From: DASPSM01 sp963800135 | Lineage (GTDB): Bacteria; Planctomycetota; Planctomycetia; Planctomycetales; Planctomycetaceae | Reading direction: 5' to 3' | Length of the DNA: 64,000 nt | Assembly (NCBI GenBank): GCA_963800135.1 | Contig: CAWCZR010000004.1 | Location: forward strand, 1,488,001 to 1,552,000 | Shown here: piece after piece, positions 36,602-46,790 of the stretch | Layout of the letters: each line of letters starts with the position of its first letter | How positions within the stretch are numbered: the stretch's first letter is position 1 | The notes under the pieces: model-generated | Seen by the model: only the letters and a program-made list of their open reading frames with translations | The model's database searches: none | Told to the model about the DNA's origin: nothing | Program-made: the position numbers and the translations under genes

Positions 36602-37915
36602 GTGAAGCCGGCACTTCTCACTCCCATTCTCTTGGCCGGCGCCGGCTGGGCGCTCGGGGCTGCCGTGGCGGCGTGTGCGGACAACCCGGCGCCACACTTC
36701 CCGGCCTTTGAGCAGCTATCCTCGCAGCCCGGTCTCCCCGATCCACTCACCCACTTCGACGGCACGCCGGTGCGAACGCGCGACGACTGGTTTCAGAAGC
36801 GCCGGCCGGAAATCCAGGCTCTCTTCGAGTTCTACGAGTACGGCCACGCCCCCCCGCCGCCCACCAACCTGGCGGGGACCATCGTCCGGCACGAGGGGCA
36901 CTACTTCGGCGGCAAAGCCACGCTCGACGAAGTCCGCATCCACTTCGGTCCTTCCGGCACGCCGCCGATCAACCTCTTGCTGGTCGTCCCTACCAAGAAC
37001 CAGCCGGCGCCAGTGTTCGTCGCCCTGAATTTCTGCGGCAATCATGCCGTCCTCAACGATCCGGCCATCGCGCTGCCGGAACTGTGGATGCCCGACAGTT
37101 GCAAGGGCTGCGTCAGACATCGCGCGACCGAGGACGGCCGCGGAGCGCAGGCCGGAGCATGGGCGATCGAGAACGCCGTCGATCGCGGCTATGCCATCGG
37201 CACTTTTTATGACGGCGATATCGACCCGGATAAAAACGACTCCGCCGACGGCGTTCAGCCGCACTACTTCGCCCCCGGGCAGACCGCGCCAGGCGAGCAT
37301 GATTGGGCGACGATTCGCGCGTGGGCCTGGGGCTTGAGCCGCGTCGTCGATTATCTTGAGACCCGCTCCGACATCGACCATCGGCGGATCTGCGCGACGG
37401 GCCATTCGCGCTTGGGCAAGACGGCCCTCGTCGCGGCGGCCCTCGACGAGCGGATTGCGCTCGCCGCTCCGCACCAATCGGGGACGGGCGGCTGTGCCCT
37501 CTTGCGAAACAACGACCAGGAAACGGTGGCGCGGATCACCCGCGTCTTTCCGCACTGGTTCAATCGCACGTTTACCAAGTTCGCCGGCCACGAGGATCGC
37601 TTGCCGGTCGATCAGCACCTCTTGATGTGCCTCGTCGCACCGCGGCCGATCTTCGACAGCGAAGGCGACCAGGACAAATGGGCCAACGGCACCAGCGGGC
37701 TGCGGGCGCTGCTGGCGGCCGACAAGGTCTACAAATTTCTTGGCCTCCGCGGACTCGTCGGCACGGGCGTGGTCCGCGATGAAGAGCCGCTGACGGGTCC
37801 CACCGTGGGCGACCTCGTGCAGTATCACCGCAACACGAAGCACGAATTGAGCAAGGCCTATTGGACGCGGCTCTTCGACTTCGCGGACGGATACTTCTCG
37901 CAGCGGTTGCGGTAG
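36602..37915 (+). CDS. CE15-type glucuronoyl esterase-like secreted enzyme
   Basis: I chose GTG 36602 because it opens a signal/lipoprotein segment (LLTPILLAGAGWALGAAVAAC). The product has 437 residues. The serine hydrolase motif GHSRLGKTA matches the GCSRxG/GHSRxG of glucuronoyl esterases. An acidic region (HQSGTGGCALLR) and the late His of VDQHLLMCLVAPRP complete the expected site. The family cuts ester links between glucuronoxylan and lignin, or related uronic esters. Planctomycetes encode many such secreted esterases. The start codon is uncertain. Confidence 0.75.
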   Translation: MKPALLTPILLAGAGWALGAAVAACADNPAPHFPAFEQLSSQPGLPDPLTHFDGTPVRTRDDWFQKRRPEIQALFEFYEYGHAPPPPTNLAGTIVRHEGHYFGGKATLDEVRIHFGPSGTPPINLLLVVPTKNQPAPVFVALNFCGNHAVLNDPAIALPELWMPDSCKGCVRHRATEDGRGAQAGAWAIENAVDRGYAIGTFYDGDIDPDKNDSADGVQPHYFAPGQTAPGEHDWATIRAWAWGLSRVVDYLETRSDIDHRRICATGHSRLGKTALVAAALDERIALAAPHQSGTGGCALLRNNDQETVARITRVFPHWFNRTFTKFAGHEDRLPVDQHLLMCLVAPRPIFDSEGDQDKWANGTSGLRALLAADKVYKFLGLRGLVGTGVVRDEEPLTGPTVGDLVQYHRNTKHELSKAYWTRLFDFADGYFSQRLR

Positions 37916-37920
37916 CGCGG

Positions 37921-39201
37921 CTACGCGAGCAGGCGCGCGATCGGTTTGCCCGAGCTGAAGGCCATCGGGCGACCAATCGGCGTGATGACTTCGTGGGCCG
38001 CGTCGACGCCGAACGTCGTCAAGATGGTCGCGAACAGGTCGGCCACTTCGACCGGATCTTCGGGCGTCTTCTCGAGACCTTCGGGATCGGTCGCGCCGAT
38101 CGCCAGGCCGCTCTTCAGCCCACCGCCGCCGACCAGGCAGGAGAAGCCGCTCGGCCAATGGTCGCGGCCGTCGAGCGGATTGATCGCCGGCGAGCGACCG
38201 AATTCGCCGATCACCAGGACCACGGTCGATTGCCAGAGATCGCGCTCGCGCAAATCGCGGACGAGCGTGGCCAGGGCCGGGTCGAGCACCCGCGCATTCT
38301 CCCGGTGGCCGTTGAAGTTGTTGGCGTGCGTATCGAAGCCCGAGAGCGTGATCTCGACGGCCCGCACGCCGGCCTCCACCAGGCGCCGCGCCACGAGACA
38401 GCCGCGGCCGAAGTTGCTTTCGCCGTACGCGTCACGAAGCTTGCGCGACTCGCCCTCAATCTGAAAGGCGCGGAGCTGATCCGATGACATCATCTCCAAG
38501 GCCCGCTCGATCGTGTGCTGATGCAGGGTCTTCTCAACTTGCATGCGGCGGCCCTGCTCGAACGCCTTCGAGACGACTTCCAGGTTGCTGACGCGGCGGG
38601 TTTGCCGCGCAACGTCGACGGGCGCCTTGAGATTGGGCACGTCGCGGCCCGGGTCGTAAACCCGAAACGCATCGAGCTGATCGCCCAGGAATCCACCCCG
38701 TGGCGGCCACTGCGAACTGCCGATCGCAACGTGCTGGGGAATCACCAGCGACGAGTTGGGCAACTGGTTGACCAGGATTGCGCCGAGCGAAGGATGTCGG
38801 AGCGTCGGATCGGGACGATAACCGGTCTTGAGGAAGTACGACCCGCGCTCGTGGTCCCCTTCCTTCGATACCAGCGAGCGAACCACCGAGAGCGCACTCA
38901 GCTCGGCCGCTATGGCGGGGAACGTGTCGGCAATCTGCACGCCGGCGATCGACGTGGCGATGGCTTTCGTCGGCCCGCCGATCTTCGTCCCCGGATGGGG
39001 ATCCCAAGTTTCGAGCTGGCTCGCGCCGCCTTCGAGCCAAATCGTCACGAGCGACTTTTGCCGGCGCACGCCCCGCTCGTTCGCAGCCCGGGCCTCGAGC
39101 GGCGGCAACAGAAAACTCAGGCCGAGCGCTCCGGCGGCCCGCAGCACGTCACGACGAGAGACCGCGGGCATCGCGTTTGCGAGGACGTTTCTGTCAGCCA
39201 T
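37921..39201 (-). CDS. DUF1501 family protein
   Basis: ATG 39201 follows GAGGAG. The protein has 426 residues with a Tat-type start (SRRDVLRAAGALGLSFLLPP). The alkaline-phosphatase-like superfamily body includes IWLEGGASQLETWDPHPG, EGDHERGSYFLKTGYRPD, GSSQWPPRGGFLGDQ, LSGFDTHANNFNGH and IGEFGRSPAINPLDGRDHW. DUF1501 proteins typically lie beside DUF1549/DUF1553 genes, as here, and are abundant in planctomycetes. Their reaction is not settled. Confidence 0.88.
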   Translation of the reverse strand: MADRNVLANAMPAVSRRDVLRAAGALGLSFLLPPLEARAANERGVRRQKSLVTIWLEGGASQLETWDPHPGTKIGGPTKAIATSIAGVQIADTFPAIAAELSALSVVRSLVSKEGDHERGSYFLKTGYRPDPTLRHPSLGAILVNQLPNSSLVIPQHVAIGSSQWPPRGGFLGDQLDAFRVYDPGRDVPNLKAPVDVARQTRRVSNLEVVSKAFEQGRRMQVEKTLHQHTIERALEMMSSDQLRAFQIEGESRKLRDAYGESNFGRGCLVARRLVEAGVRAVEITLSGFDTHANNFNGHRENARVLDPALATLVRDLRERDLWQSTVVLVIGEFGRSPAINPLDGRDHWPSGFSCLVGGGGLKSGLAIGATDPEGLEKTPEDPVEVADLFATILTTFGVDAAHEVITPIGRPMAFSSGKPIARLLA

Positions 39202-39283
39202 TTTCAATCTCCTCGAGCCGCGTTTGGGCTCCTCGAGCCACATTCGGGCCGGATGTGCGAATTCGTTGGCCGGCCACGCGCCT

Positions 39284-41050
39284 TCAATGATTCCAGGAAA
39301 ACTCCGGCGAGTTGAACAGGCTCCAGAAAATGTCTTCCACAACCTGCGAGCGGCCTTTCACGCCGGCAGCCGCGAATTGCTGCAGGAAATACTCCGTCTC
39401 GGCCGGCGTCGGACGGCGCGAGAGGACAACCAGATAGCAGCCGTCGAGACAACTGGCATCGCTGCCCGCAAACGTGGTCAAGCGTGCCGACGCGTTCAGT
39501 GGGTCAGTCTTGATCGCGTCAGCCGCGAGCTTGCCGTTCATCCGCAACAGGGCCTGCGAGATCGTTCCCGTTCGTTCGTCGAGTTCGTTCTCGCCCAAGT
39601 CGCCGTACTCTTTGACGAAGTCTTTTTCCTGGAAGAATCGCGTCGCCCGCACGAAGAGATGCGAGTTCTGATCGATGGTCCGCACCGAGCGGGCCTGCAA
39701 CATCGCGCCAATCAACTGCTCGGGCCGCAGCCGCGTCATCGGAAAGCTGGTCCACGCGTCGGTAGCGGCATCGGCCGAGTCGGCTGCGGAGGCGCTGCCT
39801 GCCTTCTCTGTCGATTTGTTCCAATCGGCGGCGCCCGTCGATTGCGAATGTGCGGACTTCGTCGCCGCAGGCGCTTTCACCGCGACGCTGGCTTCCTCGC
39901 CGATCGAATCGAGGCGATAGGGCCGCGACGCCGCGATGACGCGGATCAAACGTCGCAAATCGCAATTGTGAGCGCGGAAGTCGGCCCCCAGCAGGTCGAG
40001 CAGGTCGCGATCGGCGGCGGACGGAGGATCGGGCAAATCGTCGACCGGGCTGTGAAACGCTTTGCCGAACATCAAGCCCCAAATCCGGTTGACGGTCGCC
40101 CGCTCGAAGCGGCGATTGTCGGGATGCGTGATCCAGGCGGCCAGGCGTTCCCGCCGCGTGCCGCTGCCGGGCAGCCATTCCGGATGGAACGGCACAGCCG
40201 GCTCGACCGTGTGCTTTTTGAGCGTCTTGCGGTCCTCGACGACGTAGTCCCGCTTTGGCTTGTCCTCGATGCCCACCAGCGAGTTGGTCGCCTGGCCGAA
40301 CATCGAGGCCAGACCCTGGAACTGCTGCTGCTTCCACTCGGCAAAGGGATGATCATGGCACTGGGCGCAGTCGATCCGCTGTCCGAGGAAGGCCCGCACC
40401 GTACGGCCGGCCAGCTTGTTCTCGTCGAGTTCGCCGTTGGCGATCGCCGCCGTCACGTAGTTCGTGGCGGGGTGATCGGTCCACAGCCCGGTCCCCGAAA
40501 TCATTTGGCGAACCATCTCGTCATAGGGGGCATTCTTTGTGAGCTGCTGCCGGAGCCAGTCGGAGAATCGGTCCCGGCGAAAGACCACGAACTGTCCCAT
40601 CTCGTTGCCGACGAAACTGCGGGCCAGCCGCTCGGCGAAGTAGTCGGCAAAGCGACTGTCGGCCAACAACCGATTCGTCCACTGATCGAGCCGATCGGGC
40701 GCGAGATTCGACTCGAAGATGCGAATTTCCTCCAGCGAGGGGATCGTGCCGCAAAGGGCGAGCGTCAGGCGTCGCAGCACCTGGAGCTCGTCGGCCGGGG
40801 GTGCCGGCTTGCGGCCGCTCTCCTTCCATGCCGACTCGAAGTAACCGTCGACGGCGTGAACGGCGTCCGCAATTTCGGCTGGCGGCTGGCCTAGCGATCG
40901 AGCGCCGGTCGTGGATGCCGTACCCGTCGGACGGAGTTGCCGCCAATCGACGGGACTGTGCGCGGCCCAGGCCACCAACGTGCATACAGCCAGCACGACC
41001 ACGAGCGGCAAGCCGAGCGACTTCAGCCGCGAATAACGTCTTGTTGCCAC
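39284..41050 (-). CDS. DUF1549/DUF1553 protein with CxxCH motif
   Basis: The protein has 588 residues. An N-terminal anchor (LGLPLVVVLAVCTLVAWAA) precedes DUF1549 (LRRLTLALCGTIPSLEEI, FAERLARSFVGNEMG) with CAQCHDHPF, a possible haem c-type site though such proteins often lack other cytochrome features. DUF1553 follows (RRERLAAWITHPDNRRFERATVNRIWGLMFG, RLIRVIAASRPYRLDS, RPEQLIGAMLQARSVR). It is encoded upstream of the DUF1501 gene, 82 bases apart, and the pair is expected to act together outside the cytoplasm. Confidence 0.88.
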   Translation of the reverse strand: MATRRYSRLKSLGLPLVVVLAVCTLVAWAAHSPVDWRQLRPTGTASTTGARSLGQPPAEIADAVHAVDGYFESAWKESGRKPAPPADELQVLRRLTLALCGTIPSLEEIRIFESNLAPDRLDQWTNRLLADSRFADYFAERLARSFVGNEMGQFVVFRRDRFSDWLRQQLTKNAPYDEMVRQMISGTGLWTDHPATNYVTAAIANGELDENKLAGRTVRAFLGQRIDCAQCHDHPFAEWKQQQFQGLASMFGQATNSLVGIEDKPKRDYVVEDRKTLKKHTVEPAVPFHPEWLPGSGTRRERLAAWITHPDNRRFERATVNRIWGLMFGKAFHSPVDDLPDPPSAADRDLLDLLGADFRAHNCDLRRLIRVIAASRPYRLDSIGEEASVAVKAPAATKSAHSQSTGAADWNKSTEKAGSASAADSADAATDAWTSFPMTRLRPEQLIGAMLQARSVRTIDQNSHLFVRATRFFQEKDFVKEYGDLGENELDERTGTISQALLRMNGKLAADAIKTDPLNASARLTTFAGSDASCLDGCYLVVLSRRPTPAETEYFLQQFAAAGVKGRSQVVEDIFWSLFNSPEFSWNH

Positions 41051-41303
41051 GATCTGGGCTCCCGGCCCGGGCGCCGCTGCTGAATCCCCCTGGGAATCTG
41101 CCTCAAGGGTAATTCGCCGCTGAGTATACCGATCTTAAGTCAATTCGGTTGCAGCTGACCGAGCGGGAGCAGCGGCCTAATCAAATGGACACCAGCGTTC
41201 CAAGATCCGCCGTTGTCCACCGAATGAAAGAATGGCGACAACCCGCGCTCCGTTGTTGGAAATCCTCGGTTCGCGGCTTTTGGTACCATGAGTTTGCACC
41301 GGA

Positions 41304-42616
41304 ATGCCTCTCGGGCCAAGGGGAATCGGCACGGGGAACGAGGACGTGACTGAAGCCCACGACAAGCACGACCCGAAAGACTGGGACATCCCGCCTTGGT
41401 CGCGCGATACTGGGACAGCCGCCGCGGTTTTGCCGGTCGCGGAGATCCTCCCGTCCGCGGAGCGCAGTACGCCTGCGGTTCACGATTATCGGGGCGCCGG
41501 CCGTTTGGCCGAGTTTCCGTCGCCGTGGCGGCACCCCCTGTGGGCGGTCGCTTGGGCCATCCGGGCCGCGTTTGGCATCGTCAGCCTGATCGTGCTGCTG
41601 GCGCTCCTGGCCGCCATTCCGGTCGTCAATTTTCTCGTGCTCGGCTACTTGCTGGAGGCCGAGGGAGGCCTGGCGCGAGGCGGCCGGCTGCGTCGCGCCT
41701 TTCCGCTCTTGAGCATCGCGCCTCGCCTGGGGTCGATCGTCCTGGGAATCTGGCTGTGGCTATTGCCGCTGCGGATCCTGGCCAACGCCGCTGCCGATGC
41801 TCAGTTGATCGATCCGACGAGTCGAGCCACCAAGCGACTGGCGTGGATCGTCAGCACGCTGTCGGCGGTGATCGCTGTCCACTTGTGTCTGGCCCTCGCG
41901 CGGGGCGGTTCGTTCGGCTGCTTTTTGAGGCCGATCAAAAACGCGCGGTGGGCCATCGGCCAGCTGCGACAGGGAGGCTATGGCGAAAAAGCGGCGGCCG
42001 AAATCGGCGCCTTCGTTTCTGGGCTGCGCTGCGCTACCACTTCTGGCTGGCGGCCCGCGGATTCTTCGGGGCGCTGGTCTGGCTGTTTGTGCCGACCGCA
42101 CTCTTCGCAGCCGCGAATAAAACCGAAGGGAAACAGATCGTCGTCACGATCATCGGCGGGCTGCTGCTCGTGCCCGTGCTGGCCTGGCTGCCGTTCTTAC
42201 AAGCACGGTTCGCAAGCGAGAACCGCCTGCGCGGAATGTTCGAGCTGCGGTCCGTGCGGCGACTGTTCGGACACGCACCGCTGGCGTGGCTCGTGGCGGT
42301 GATTGCCACTTACGTGCTGGCGCTGCCGCTGTACCTGCTCAAGATCTTCTTGCTGCCGCAGGATGCGATGTGGTTCGTCACGCTCGTCTTCATCCTGAGC
42401 ATCTATCCAGCGCGGCTGGTGACCGGCTGGGCCTACGGCCGAGCGACGCGTCGCCCGGAGCCGGCGGGTTTTATGACGCGCTGGTTCGCCCGGCTGCTGA
42501 TGGGGCCGCTCTTAGCCGTGTACGTGTTCCTGCTCTTTTTCACGCAGTTCATCGGCCAGCACGGCAAAGGCGTACTCTTCGAGCACCACGCGTTCCTGCT
42601 TCCGGTGCCTTTCTAG
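41304..42616 (+). CDS. Multi-pass membrane protein (one frameshift)
   Basis: A polar N-terminus of ~85 residues is followed by about eight hydrophobic segments (VVNFLVLGYLLEAEG region, IVLGIWLWLLPLRI, IVSTLSAVIAVHLCLAL, FFGALVWLFVP, IVVTIIGGLLLVPVL, WLVAVIATYVLALPLYLL, VTLVFILSIYPARLV, LLMGPLLAVYVFLLFF). A base is missing near 42013, and restoring it gives 437 residues. The GTG at 41346 is an alternative start. I recognise no family. Confidence 0.68.
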
Positions 42617-42672
42617 AATCCGCCGATCCAGGAGTGCTGCGGGCACGCGTTGCGGCCACGTGTTGTGTCCCC

Positions 42673-44242
42673 TCAGCTCTGCGTCCACGTGCCGTCAACG
42701 ATTCGCCACATCTTCCCAGTGGGATTGGTGTCGCGGAGCGCCGCCGGCAGCCGGTGTGGCCGCACGTTGTCGTAGCATTCCAGGGCTGCGAACCGATGGA
42801 TCGCGGCAGGAATCCCGACCGCCGTAAAACCCGGATGGCCCGTCGCGGGAAAGGGACCGCCATGATTCATGGCCGGGCTGACGGCGACGCCCGTGGGCAT
42901 CTTGTCGTTGAGCAGCCGCCCGACCTTGGCGCGAACCAGCGGAGCCAGCCGATCGTAGAGGGCGTCGTCCTGATCGCCTTGATGGCTATAGATGCAGCCG
43001 GTGAGATTGCCCTCGAGCTTGGCGGCGATTTGCAACAGTTGCTCGGCATCCTCGGCGACAACGAATAGCGATTCGTTGCCGAACGCCTCAGTCTGCAGCG
43101 CCTCGGCGTTCGCCAGGAACGTTCCGCCGTCGACTCTCAAGAGCGTGTTTTGGCAACGGATCGCGGCGCCACTGTCCGCCTGCCCGCCGGCGAGGATCTT
43201 AGCTCCGGCCGCAACGATCGCGCGGACCGACTCGACGAGGTTGCGACGCACCCCCTCACCCAGCAATGTGCCGCGGGGCGCTTGGGCAAACCGCTCTTTG
43301 ACGGCCGCCACAAACGCCTCGGTCGTCTCACCAGCGACGAGCGCGACCAGTCCGGGATTCGTGCAAAACTGCCCCGTGCCCGCCAGGCAGCTGGTGGCGA
43401 ACTCTTGCGCCACGTCGGGTAAACGCTCCGCCAGCGCCGGGAAGAATGAACACCGGGTTGATGCTGGAGAGTTCGAGATAGATCGGTTTCCCCGCGCGAT
43501 CGGCGGCCTCCTTCAGTCGAAGGCCGGCCTGTCGCGAGCCGGTGTAGCCCGTCGCGCCGAGCAGCGGATGGGAGACGAGCCGTTCGCCGTCCGCGTGCGA
43601 CGTGCGATAGATCAATTGCACGAAACCCGCCGGCAGATCGGTCTCGAGCGCCGCCTGGCGCGACTCCTCGGCCAGCAATCGCGAAGTTCCCGGATGCGAC
43701 GTGTGCCCCTTGGCGATCACAGGATTGCCGGCGGCCACGGCGGCGGCAAAATCTCCGCCCGCCGCGCCATTGAACGCGAAGGGGAAATTGTTCGGGCCGA
43801 AGACGACCACCGGGCCAATCGGCGCGAACATCGAGCGGATGTTGGCCTTGGTATCGATCGTGGCCTGCACCCACGAGCCGTCGCGTGCCGCGGCGGCTGC
43901 CTGCCGCAGCTGATTGATCGTTCGCGGCAGCTCGACCGATTTCAAACGTGGTTCGACTGCGAGCGCTGTCTCGGCGTTGGCCATCGCAATCAGGTCTTCC
44001 GCACGCCGCTCAAGCCGACCGGCAAAGGCTTCGAGAAAGGCGGCGAACCGCTCCCCCGGCCAGCCGCGGACGCGCCAAACGGCGACCGAAGCCGCCTGCA
44101 AGGCCCGCTCGACCTCGTTCCAAGGACTGATCGGATAAGCGCCCGTGAGTGTTTGACCCGTCTGCGGATTAACGGCTTGAAACGTCTCCCGCCCCTGCGA
44201 CTCGGTCCAAGTCCCGTCGATCAGCACTTTTTCGGCGTTCAT
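42673..44242 (-). CDS. 2,5-dioxovalerate (ketoglutarate semialdehyde) dehydrogenase-type ALDH (one frameshift)
   Basis: ATG 44242 follows GGGAGA. The start KVLIDGTWTESQGRETFQAVNPQ, nucleotide region PVVVFGPNNFPFAFN, catalytic Glu in YLELSSINPV, Cys in GQFCTNPGL and NMGGPFPATG-like NHGGPFPATGHPGF fit the alpha-ketoglutarate semialdehyde dehydrogenase branch. Near 43440 one base is extra, and removing it gives 522 residues. The family ends pathways that turn pentoses, hydroxyproline or uronates into 2-oxoglutarate. No other pathway gene lies beside it. Confidence 0.82.
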
Positions 44243-44517
44243 TGTTGGTCTCCCGGCTGGCTTTGGCTCGCTCTTAGATTAGTGCGAACATCCATCCGCG
44301 GTCCAATGTCCGTCCTGGACACCGAGCTCTGCAGCCGAAGTTCCGATGGGGAAGATGCACCCGCCGCGGCCAGGTTTACGGCCTGCGTCGGTTAGTTTGG
44401 ATCGCTCGGTGGCGACGAATCCCCGCGGGGCTGGCGGTCCAGACCCGTTCTTGCCACAATCGACCGGCTCCTGAAACAGGCGAGGCTCGACCGCGGGCCG
44501 TGCGCGAAAGCCAACGG

Positions 44518-45153
44518 ATGTCCAAGCGATACATCATCACGTTGATGGCGGCCAACCGAGTTGGAATTCTTGCCGCTGTGACGACGTCTCTGGCCGAGTT
44601 GGGGGGCGATATTCAGGAAGTCAGCCAGACCGTGATGCAGCGGTTCTTCACCATCATCATGTCGGCTGAATTCCCCGAGCATCGCGATCCGTCGGTCATC
44701 ATCGATCACATCCGCGGCGTGTGCCGGCCCTTCGGCGTCGAGGTGAGTCTTAAGGATCCAAGGCAGGAAACGCTGCAGGAACTGCCGAACGAAGGCACGG
44801 AGAAATACTTTCTCACGGCCGAGGGCGAAGACAAGCCGGGGATGATCCGGCAGATTTCGGCGCGCCTTGCTCAGGAGGAGATCGACATCACCGACGTCTT
44901 TGCTCGGCGGGCGGAGAACGGCAAGACGTTCGTGATGGTGATGGAACTGGCCGTGCCCGGCGGAGTTGACGCCCTGACGCTGCAGCGCGAGCTGGAGCAA
45001 CTGGGCAGCGCGGTCGGGCTGTCGGCGGCCCTGCAGCACGAAGACATTTTCAGCGCGACCAACGATCCGCGTCCCGTTCGGTTGTCGATGCGGCTCCGCC
45101 GCACGATGACGGCGAAGGTGGATTCGGCCAAGGTGCAACCGCTGGGGACCTGA
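44518..45153 (+). CDS. Double ACT-domain protein
   Basis: ATG 44518 gives 211 residues. Two ACT modules are visible: RYIITLMAANRVGILAAVTTSLAELGGD near the start, and KYFLTAEGEDKPGMIRQISARLAQEEID after ~100 residues. ACT domains bind amino acids or other small ligands. A GTG at 44500 is an alternative start. The gene lies 109 bases before the DUF711 gene on the same strand. ACT proteins commonly adjoin DUF711 genes, so the ACT protein may regulate or bind with it. Confidence 0.8.
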   Translation: MSKRYIITLMAANRVGILAAVTTSLAELGGDIQEVSQTVMQRFFTIIMSAEFPEHRDPSVIIDHIRGVCRPFGVEVSLKDPRQETLQELPNEGTEKYFLTAEGEDKPGMIRQISARLAQEEIDITDVFARRAENGKTFVMVMELAVPGGVDALTLQRELEQLGSAVGLSAALQHEDIFSATNDPRPVRLSMRLRRTMTAKVDSAKVQPLGT

Positions 45154-45261
45154 ATCGCCCGTCGCATGTTGGCCCGCTCGCCCGACGACCGGACGAGCGG
45201 CGGTCCTCTCTCGAATTGATCACCTCTCGACCCCTTTTTGCCCCGAGGCTCAATACTGACC

Positions 45262-46635
45262 ATGTCGCAGACGGAAGACATCCTTTCCACCCTTCGCATG
45301 GTCAAGCAGGAGAACCTCGACGTCCGCACGGTGACGATGGGCATCAACCTGTGCGGCTGCGTCGACCGCGATCCGGGCAAAACCTGCGAGCTGATCGCCA
45401 TGACGATCCGCTCGGCCGCTTCCAAGCTCAAGGAGACGTGCGCTCACGTCTCGGCCCGCTACGGCATCCCGATTGCCAATCGGCGGCTGGCCGTTACGCC
45501 GATTGCCCGCATTGCCGACGGGTTGGAGACCGACGCACTCATCCGCGTCGCCAAGACGCTGGATGAATCGGCCGAGGCCGTGCAGGTCGACCTGATTGGC
45601 GGCTACTCGGCCCTGGTGCACGCAGGGATGACGGCCGGTGCCGTCAGGCTGATCGAGAGTCTGCCCGCCGTCCTGTCGACGACGCAACGCGTCTGCGCGT
45701 CCGTGAATGCCGCCTCGACGAAGGCGGGCATCAACATGACGGCTGTCGCGCTCTTGGGGCGCAAGATTGTCGAAATCTCGCAGGCTACGGCTGAGCGCAA
45801 CGGTTTCGGCTGCGCGAAACTCTGCGTCTTCGCCAATGCGCCGGACAACAATCCGTTCATGGCCGGCGGCTTCCACGGCGAGGGGTCGCCCGACACGGTA
45901 ATTCACATCGGCGTTAGCGGTCCGGGAGTCGTGAAGCGGGCCCTTGATCGCCTCCTCGATGCGGCCCCCGATTGCAAACTCAACGACATCGCGGAAGAAA
46001 TCAAATCGACCGCCTTCCGCGTGACGCGCGTCGGCGAGCTGATCGGCCGCGAAGTGGCCGAACGCCTGGGCGTGCCGTTCGGCATTATCGACCTGTCGCT
46101 GGCACCCGCTCCCAAGATCGGGGACAGCGTGGGCGAAATCCTGCATTTGATCGGGCTCGACAAGCTGGGGGCGCCCGGCAGCACGGCAGCCGTAGCCATG
46201 CTGAACGATGCGGTGAAAAAGGGCGGGCTGTTCGCGTCGTCATCCGTCGGCGGCCTGTCCGGAGCCTTTCTGCCGATCACGGAGGACGAAGCGTTGGCAC
46301 GCGCCGCCACAGAGGGAACGCTCAGTCTGGAAAAGCTCGAGGCGATGACCAGCGTCTGCTCGCTGGGGCTCGACATGGTCCCCATTCCCGGCGACACCGA
46401 CGCCGATACCATCGCCGCCCTGATGGCCGACGAGTTGGCGATCGGCGTCTTCAACAACAAGACGACGGCCACCCGCCTGATCCCGGTCCCCGGCAAGAAG
46501 GGGGGCGACACCGTCTCCTTCGGAGGCCTGTTTGGCGAAGGACCGGTAATGGCGATCAACTCAGTCGGCCAAAGCAGCCGCTTCGTCCGCCACGCGGGCC
46601 GCATACCGGCTCCGCTGTTGAGCCTCCGCAACTGA
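45262..46635 (+). CDS. DUF711 (UPF0210/PFL-like) family protein
   Basis: The protein has 457 residues. The conserved start (LRMVKQENLDVRTVTMGINLCGC) and later segments (VDLIGGYSALVHAGMT, RVCASVNAASTKAGINM, GEGSPDTVIHIGVSGPGVVKRAL, GLDMVPIPGDTD, IGVFNNKTTATRLIPVPGKK) match DUF711. Its fold resembles pyruvate formate-lyase but without the glycyl-radical motif. Its function is not established. It is placed after an ACT-domain gene, as in many bacteria. Confidence 0.88.
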   Translation: MSQTEDILSTLRMVKQENLDVRTVTMGINLCGCVDRDPGKTCELIAMTIRSAASKLKETCAHVSARYGIPIANRRLAVTPIARIADGLETDALIRVAKTLDESAEAVQVDLIGGYSALVHAGMTAGAVRLIESLPAVLSTTQRVCASVNAASTKAGINMTAVALLGRKIVEISQATAERNGFGCAKLCVFANAPDNNPFMAGGFHGEGSPDTVIHIGVSGPGVVKRALDRLLDAAPDCKLNDIAEEIKSTAFRVTRVGELIGREVAERLGVPFGIIDLSLAPAPKIGDSVGEILHLIGLDKLGAPGSTAAVAMLNDAVKKGGLFASSSVGGLSGAFLPITEDEALARAATEGTLSLEKLEAMTSVCSLGLDMVPIPGDTDADTIAALMADELAIGVFNNKTTATRLIPVPGKKGGDTVSFGGLFGEGPVMAINSVGQSSRFVRHAGRIPAPLLSLRN

Positions 46636-46790
46636 GGCGGCGCGGAGCAAAGCGCTGGCCGCCGACGCGCCGCAGAATCTCCCTTGCTGAGCCGTGCGTT
46701 GGCCGCCCCTCTTGGTTTAGACTGGTGGAAGCAAGCCACACCTGCCTGTTTGCCCTCCTGCCTCCACTCCAGCCACTGATCGGATGCTGC

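Noticed and set aside
45972..46790. Upstream extension of the glycoside-hydrolase-like reading frame
   Set aside because: It lies in another frame over the DUF711 gene and reads as Arg-rich shadow. The signal peptide begins at 46791.
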